Origin: JANYLB01 sp963837715
GTDB lineage: Bacteria > Actinomycetota > Acidimicrobiia > IMCC26256 > JANYLB01
Direction: 5' to 3'
Length of the DNA stretch: 64,000 nucleotides
NCBI GenBank assembly: GCA_963837715.1
Contig: CAWIOF010000004.1
Span: 992,001-1,056,000 of the forward strand
A program made the position numbers and the translations under genes. Under the pieces are notes generated by a model that saw nothing but the letters and a program-made list of their open reading frames with translations, was not told the origin of the DNA and searched no databases. Shown here piece after piece: positions 59,607 to 64,000 of this stretch (positions within the stretch are counted from its first letter, which is position 1; each line of letters starts with the position of its first letter).

Positions 59607-60509
59607 AGCCACCCGCTCTCGGCGCTGCGCACCGGGCCGCTCGGGCCACGCTCGCGTCTCGACCCGTTCATCCGGGCTCGCTGCTCGCTCACGGGTGCTG
59701 CCCGAGCCAGGCGATCGAGATCCGCCATCACGTCGTCACGGTTGGTCTCGTTGAACACCTCGTGGCGGGCGTCGGGATAGACCCGCAACGTCACGTCGCG
59801 CACGCCGACCGCGCGATAGGCATCGGCGAGGGCGCGGCCACCGGCCTCGCCGCCGACCGGGTCGACCGAGCCGTTCAGGATGAGGATCGGGAGATCGGCG
59901 GGCACCGCATCGGTGGGACCGCCGAGCAGGAACGCCATCTCCTCGAACGGGAAGTCGGGTTGGAACCCGCAGAGTGGGTCATCGACGTAAGCGCCCACCT
60001 CGTCGGGATCGCGGCTCAGCCAGTCGTAGTCGGTCGCGGCGGGGGCGAACGGCGCGTTGAGGTCGGCCGGGGGGAGGAACGGCGGCTCCATGAGCGTCGT
60101 GCCCGAGAGCACCAGCGCGTCGAGCTCGGCGCCCCAGCGGATCGCGTACTTCTGGGCGAGCATCGATCCCCAGCTGTGGCCGAGGAGGAAGAAGGGCGTG
60201 TCGGCGGGAGTGCCACGCACCGCGACCGTGATCGCGTGCAGGGAGTCGATGGTGCCCTCCATCCCGCGGGGGCCGAGATGACCGAGGCCGCCGGTCGCTC
60301 CGGCGGTCGCGCCGTGGGCCCGTTGGTCGTGGGCGGTGACGGTGTAGCCCGCGCGCGTTCAGCTCCTGGGCGAGGCGGTCGTAGCGGAGCGCGTGCTCTC
60401 CGAGGCCGTGGGCGACGTGGACCAGACCGCGGGCCGGACCGTCGGCCTCCCAGCGGTACACCGTGACCGCGATCCCGTCGTCGTCGACCACTGTGAACGT
60501 CTCGGGCAT
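59603..60509 (-). CDS. Monoacylglycerol-lipase-like alpha/beta hydrolase (hydrolase_4), +1 frameshift
   Basis: About 301 residues joined. It starts MPETFTVVDDDGIAVTVYRW, then GLVHVAHGLGEHALRYDRLAQ (the HG-GEH motif of lysophospholipase/monoacylglycerol lipases). The frame breaks at CGCGGGCTAC (about 60352-60355); with one G less it reads ARGYTVTAHDQRAHGAT. The remainder has the nucleophile FFLLGHSWGSMLAQ, acid NGSVDPVGG and His YPDARHEVFNE. It hydrolyses acylglycerols or lysophospholipids. TACGCT lies six bases before ATG 60509. The last gene of its strand, ade, overlaps its stop. Confidence 0.88.
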
Positions 60510-60515
60510 CGGGCA

Positions 60516-60521
60516 AGCGTA
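60516..60521 (-). promoter_or_regulatory. -10 hexamer of a leaderless promoter
   Basis: TACGCT on the minus strand, six bases before the ATG at 60509. Repeat copy 7 starts 5 bp further upstream. Confidence 0.55.
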
Positions 60522-60525
60522 CGAG

Positions 60526-60605
60526 AGGAGAAGGAACGGAGCAGGCGGACCGCGCGACAAGGCGCCGAACGGGTGGGCGATCGAGCCTGCGCAGCGGATT
60601 CGACC
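60526..60605 (-). repeat. Dispersed intergenic repeat, copy 7 (subfamily B, compensated arms)
   Basis: On the minus strand it begins GGTCGAATCCGCTGCGCAGG and ends TCCGTTCCTTCTCCT. The arms are GCAGGC and GCCTGC, fully complementary although both differ from the usual GCCGGC. It lies between divergent starts. Confidence 0.87.
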
Positions 60606-60626
60606 AGGAGGAGAGGGCCAGGGGGA

Positions 60627-60632
60627 TACTCT
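60627..60632 (+). promoter_or_regulatory. -10 hexamer, possible leaderless promoter
   Basis: TACTCT, seven bases before the ATG at 60640. A GGAG in between may instead act as a Shine-Dalgarno site if the transcript starts further upstream. Confidence 0.4.
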
Positions 60633-60639
60633 CCGGAGC

Positions 60640-61108
60640 ATGGGAGAGCAGATTCAGGTGGAACGGGTGATCCGTGCGGATCCGGATGCCCTCTACGAGC
60701 TGGTGACCGACATCGAGCGCATGGGGGAGTGGTCGCCCGAGACCGAGACCTGCGCGTGGACCGAGGGAGCGACCGGACCGGCCGTCGGCGCGAAGTTCAA
60801 GGGCACGAACCGGAACGGCAAGAAGAAGTGGTCGACCGACTGCAAGGTGGTGACGGCCGACCCGGGTCGAGCCTTCGCGTTCGAGGTCACCGCCGGACCG
60901 TTCAAGGTCGCTCGCTGGGCGTACACGTTCGAGCCCACCCCCGACGGCTGCCGGGTCACGGAGACGTGGTCCGACCAGCGGGGCCGCATCGCGCACGTGG
61001 GCCGGGAAGCCGGCGAGCGGCGTCGCCGACCGCTCCTCCCACAACCGGTCCGGGATGGAACACACCCTCGAGCAGTTGGCTGCGGCCGCGGAGCCGGCGA
61101 GCGCCTGA
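60640..61108 (+). CDS. SRPBCC (polyketide cyclase/START-like) protein, +1 frameshift
   Basis: About 155 residues joined. MGEQIQVERVIRADPDALYELVTDIERMGEWSPE is the standard start of the small SRPBCC proteins. WTEGATGPAVGAKFKGTNRNG and FEVTAGPFKVARWAYTFEP follow. The frame breaks at GGG 61004-61006; with one G less it reads RKPASGVADRSSHNRSGMEH and ends AAAAEPASA. It probably binds a lipid-like ligand. It is divergent from the lipase, with repeat copy 7 in between. Confidence 0.8.
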
Positions 61109-61154
61109 ACCGGCACCGCCCGGCCCACGGTCCGGCCCGGGAGTGGGTGTCTGC

Positions 61155-61376
61155 TACCGTGGGGTGTTCGCACCTGCGAACCCATCGCTTCTCAGGACTG
61201 TCCGCAGAGCACGCCGCAAGGGTGCACCGCATGTCGACAGTCCGTCTCGAACCTCGTTGTCCCGCCTTCTCGAAGCTTTCCTTCGTCGAGGGTGCGCCGC
61301 GCAGATCGAGTGAGTGCGCCGGCCCGCAACGAGCCCTCTCGAGGGCGCAACTGCCCCGATCCCGGGGCCAAGGAGA
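61155..61376 (+). promoter_or_regulatory. Long structured 5' leader of the helicase gene
   Basis: This is the largest gene-free stretch of the window. TACCGT (61155-61160) could be a -10, giving a leader of roughly 215 nt. The leader begins with hairpin GTTCGC-ACCT-GCGAAC (61166-61181). It ends with GCCCTC/GAGGGC (61333-61346) and GCCCCG-ATCC-CGGGGC (61353-61368), two bases before the AAGGAGA site (61370-61376). Such leaders often control DEAD-box helicase genes. Confidence 0.5.
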
Positions 61377-61382
61377 ACCAAC

Positions 61383-62565
61383 GTGTCCAGCTTCATCGAT
61401 CTCGGCGTGCCCGCCGACCTCGCCGCCGCGCTCAGCTCGCGCGGCATCGACTCCCCGTTCCCGGTCCAGGCCGCGACCATTCCCGACCAGCTCGCCGGTC
61501 GCGACGTCTGTGGTCGTGCCCCCACCGGTTCCGGCAAGACCCTCGCGTTCGGGCTCCCGCTCGTCGAGCGGGTCGGCCGGTCCAAGCCCAACCGCCCGCG
61601 TGCGCTGATCCTCGCTCCGACCCGTGAGCTCGCGGCGCAGATCGAGCGCGAGCTCGCGCCGCTCGCCAAGGTGCGCGGTCGTCGCGTCTTCTCCGTCTAC
61701 GGCGGCGTCGGCTACGACCCCCAGCGTCGGAACCTCCGCCGCGGCGTCGACATCCTCGTCGCCTGCCCCGGTCGCCTCGAAGACCTGATCGAGCAGCGCG
61801 TCGTCGACCTGAGCATCGTCGAGATCGTCGTGATCGACGAGGCCGACCGCATGGCCGACATGGGCTTCCTCCCCGCGGTGAAGCGCATCCTCGATGCCAC
61901 CGCGGAGAAGCGTCAGACCGTGTTGTTCTCGGCCACCCTCGACGGCGACGTCGCGGTGCTCACCAAGAAGTACCAGCACGACGCGGCCCGTCACGAGGTC
62001 GAAGGCGTCGAGAACGACGGCATGGACGCCGATCACCGCTTCGAGCAGGTCGAGTTCCACGACCGCCTCACCCGCACCGCCGAGGTGATCAACAGCCGAG
62101 GGCGCCACGATCGTCTTCTGCCGGACCCGCCACGGGGCCGACAAGCTCGCCAAGAAGCTCGAGACGGCCGGCGTGCGGGCCGCTCCGATCCACGGTGGCC
62201 TCTCGCAGAACAAGCGTGACCGTGCGCTCCAGGCGTTCCAGCGGGGTTCCGTGCAGGCGCTCATCGCGACCGACGTCGCGGCCCGCGGCATCCACGTCGA
62301 CGACGTGGCGTGCGTGGTCCACTTCGATCCGCCGGAAGACGCCAAGACCTACGTGCACCGCTCCGGCCGGACCGCCCGCAAGGGTGCCTCCGGCGTGGTG
62401 ATCTCCTTGGTGGGTGCCGACCAGCAGCGCGACAGCCGCAAGATGCGTCGCGAGCTCGGCTTCGAGACCGGTCCCGAGCCGCACCGTCCGTCGGGTGCGC
62501 GCCAGCACCGGGACCGTCCGGCCCGCAACCGCTCGCGCCAGCGTCGCACGTCGTCGGGTCGCTGA
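61383..62565 (+). CDS. DEAD-box RNA helicase, +1 frameshift
   Basis: About 393 residues joined. Motifs in order: the Q-motif region FPVQAATIP, motif I APTGSGKT, Ia PTRELAAQ, Ib near ACPGRL, II DEAD (VVIDEADRMADMGF) and III SAT. The frame breaks in AACAGCCGAGGGCGCC at about 62102; without one G it reads GATIVFCRTRHGADKLAKKL. Then come APIHGGLSQNKRDRAL, ALIATDVAARGIHVDD (motif V) and HRSGRTARKGA (motif VI). The C-terminus is Arg-rich (NRSRQRRTSSGR), typical for RNA binding. It unwinds RNA in ribosome assembly or RNA decay. The GTG start follows AAGGAGA with six bases between. Confidence 0.93.
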
Positions 62566-62643
62566 CCCATCGATCGCGACACCCGGTCACCGGCCGCGGC
62601 TGACGTCTCCATCCGCCTCGCGCGCTTCGACGATGTCGAGGCC

Positions 62644-63132
62644 GTGCAGGCGGTCGAGATCGCCGCGGCCACCATGTTCGACGACAACGGCCTGCTCGAC
62701 GGGGTTCCCGACGAGCCGGCCGACGTCGCGCTCCTGCGCGACGCGGTGGTCGAGGCACGCCTCTGGGTCGCGAGCACCGCGGACGCGGAGGTCGTGGGAT
62801 TCGCGTTGGCGCGATGGTGCGGCGATGACGCCCATCTCCAGGAGCTCGACGTGGTCCCCGAGTGGGGCCGGAGAGGAATCGGCCGGCGACTGGTGGCCGC
62901 AGTGAGCGCCTGGGCCGCCGCATCCGCGCGCGACCGGGTGACGCTCACGACCTTCACCGAGGTGCCGTGGAACGCGCCGTTCTACGAGCAGCTCGGCTTC
63001 GGGGTGCTGGCCGCCGGTGAATGGACCGACGCGTTGCGCGAGACCTGGGAGCACGAACGGGCCATGGGTCTCCCGATGGAACAGCGGGTCGTGATGGCCG
63101 GACCGGCGAGCACCACGGCACGGTCGTCCTGA
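62644..63132 (+). CDS. GNAT acetyltransferase, start codon unclear
   Basis: A 162-residue reading from GTG 62644. The GNAT core is plain: WVASTADAEVVGFALARWCG, LQELDVVPEWGRRGIGRRLV (CoA loop) and TFTEVPWNAPFYEQLGFGV. The expected first strand (VSIRLARFDDVEAVQ) lies upstream in frame from about 62605 but is not preceded by any ATG, GTG or TTG after the helicase stop at 62565. The true start may be non-canonical, or the sequence may have an error here. The substrate is unknown. Confidence 0.75.
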   Translation: MQAVEIAAATMFDDNGLLDGVPDEPADVALLRDAVVEARLWVASTADAEVVGFALARWCGDDAHLQELDVVPEWGRRGIGRRLVAAVSAWAAASARDRVTLTTFTEVPWNAPFYEQLGFGVLAAGEWTDALRETWEHERAMGLPMEQRVVMAGPASTTARSS

Positions 63133-63189
63133 TCCGACCTCCGGACCGTGGGGGTAGCCTGCGCGCAGCATCCACGAGTCGGAGAGCCC

Positions 63190-64000
63190 ATGGATTCTCA
63201 CGTTGCCGACGTCTGGTTCCGCGTCACCGATCTCGAGGTCGTGTCGGGCGCGGGCGCGGTGGTCACCGCCTCCGACGGGACCGAGTACCTCGACTTCACG
63301 AGCGGCATCGGCGTGGTCAACACCGGCCACTGCCATCCCGACGTCGTCGCCGCGATCCGTGAGCAGGCCGGGCGGTTCATCCACGCGCAGGTGAACGTGT
63401 ACCGCCACCCGCTCCTCGAACAACTGGGGGCGCGCCTCGACGACGTCACCCCCGACGGCATCGAGCGGTTCTTCTACGCGAACTCCGGGGCCGAGGCCGT
63501 GGAGGGTGCGGTGAAGCTGGCGCGCCAGGTCACGGGTCGCCCGCATCTCATCGTGTTCCAAGGAAGCTTCCACGGTCGTACGGCGCAGACGATGGCCATG
63601 ACCACCTCGAAGATCGGATACCGCGCCGGGCACGCGCCGTCGCCGGCCGGCGTGTTCGTGGCCCCGTTCCCGAACCCGTTCTCGACCGGCGAGACCGAGA
63701 CCGCTGCGGTCGACCGGTGCCTGGCCGAGCTCGATCTCGTGCTCGCGACCCAGACCGCGCCCGGCGAGACCGCGGCCATGGTCATCGAGCCGGTGCTCGG
63801 CGAGGGTGGCTACCTGCCCGCAGCGCCCGGGTTCCTCGCCGGGATCGCCGAACGGTGCCGTGCCCACGGGATCCTCTTCGTGCTCGACGAGATCCAGACC
63901 GGGTTCGGCCGCACCGGGCGGTTCTTCAACTGCGAGGACCAGGGCGTGACCCCCGACGTGCTGATCATGGCGAAGGGTCTCGCGTCGGGGTTCCCGATCT
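63190..64000 (+). CDS. Class III aminotransferase (4-aminobutyrate type), 3' end beyond window
   Basis: The frame opens at ATG 63190 behind GGAGAG and is still open at the window edge (270 codons). It is a fold-type I PLP enzyme of the GABA/acetylornithine aminotransferase class: YLDFTSGIGVVNTGHCHPDV, FFYANSGAEAVEGAVKLAR, then FQGSFHGRTAQTMAMTTSK. IEPVLGEGGYLPA, the PLP-ring Asp in LFVLDEIQTGFGRTGRFF and the Schiff-base Lys in IMAKGLASGFPI follow. The full-length protein would be around 430 residues. 4-Aminobutyrate-2-oxoglutarate transamination is the best guess. Confidence 0.93.
   Translation, partial: MDSHVADVWFRVTDLEVVSGAGAVVTASDGTEYLDFTSGIGVVNTGHCHPDVVAAIREQAGRFIHAQVNVYRHPLLEQLGARLDDVTPDGIERFFYANSGAEAVEGAVKLARQVTGRPHLIVFQGSFHGRTAQTMAMTTSKIGYRAGHAPSPAGVFVAPFPNPFSTGETETAAVDRCLAELDLVLATQTAPGETAAMVIEPVLGEGGYLPAAPGFLAGIAERCRAHGILFVLDEIQTGFGRTGRFFNCEDQGVTPDVLIMAKGLASGFPI

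Noticed and set aside
20259..62104. Constitutive four-base decoding of GGGN (sufD-like tRNA) as the cause of the frameshifts
   Set aside because: Intact genes in the window use in-frame GGG codons read as triplets, and six of the fifteen sites do not contain GGG. Insertion error in the consensus fits better.
1..64000. Integrated phage, IS element or biosynthetic gene cluster
   Set aside because: No integrase, transposase, phage structural gene or modular synthase is visible, and base composition looks even across the window.

Overview
High-GC (about 70%) bacterial DNA, densely packed, with GTG starts and 4-bp GTGA/ATGA stop/start overlaps throughout. The gene content (MtrB/LpqB-type kinase and lipoprotein pair, SigK/RskA-like ECF pair beside a fasciclin protein, class F sortase, methylmalonyl-CoA mutase with MeaB, stand-alone LigD polymerase, leaderless promoters) points to Actinomycetota. 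An acidimicrobial lineage is plausible, but that is inference. There is no rRNA, tRNA, IS element, CRISPR array or prophage, so this looks like chromosomal housekeeping and accessory metabolism. No gap without a gene exceeds about 275 bp.

Layout: 1-3.7 kb, a membrane protein fragment and a large subtilase with FG-GAP repeats. 3.8-6.6 kb, an aminotransferase/omega-amidase pair, an ASCH protein and a DUF3054 protein. 6.6-8.4 kb, SoxR and a divergent gene whose promoter carries a textbook SoxR box. 8.4-14.2 kb, an MtrB-like kinase with a short LpqB-like lipoprotein, then a zinc ribbon, a crotonase, PPK2 and a flavin amine oxidase. 14.3-19.4 kb, mutA-mutB-meaB. 19.5-24.7 kb, small Cys-rich proteins, a transglutaminase-like protein, an alpha-L-fucosidase, a thioesterase and a nitronate monooxygenase. 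25-29.1 kb, an MFS pump and an ABC ATPase-permease-lipoprotein operon. 29.2-32.7 kb, a six-gene operon (GT2, DUF2064, methyltransferase, cytochrome b, Mo oxidoreductase, membrane protein), divergent from a GT-C/two-component/epimerase operon (32.8-37.2 kb). 37.3-39 kb, two DJ-1/PfpI paralogues. 39-42.9 kb, an ECF sigma/anti-sigma pair divergent from DUF4397, sortase and fasciclin genes. 42.9-49 kb, TetR, two DHA2 pumps, GNAT, SDR and AhpD-like genes. 49.2-64 kb, LigD polymerase, small enzymes, TetR/crotonase/GT39, serine hydrolases, adenine deaminase, a DEAD-box helicase and a class III aminotransferase running off the end.

Three window-wide patterns stand out. First, an intergenic element of about 82 bp occurs seven times. 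Its terminal 6-bp arms show compensatory base changes between copies. Second, at least twelve genes start 6-7 nt after a TANNNT hexamer, indicating leaderless transcription. Third, fifteen single-base frameshifts interrupt twelve otherwise intact genes. All fifteen are +1 and most lengthen a short G run, which suggests insertion errors in the consensus; the affected genes are annotated across the shifts.
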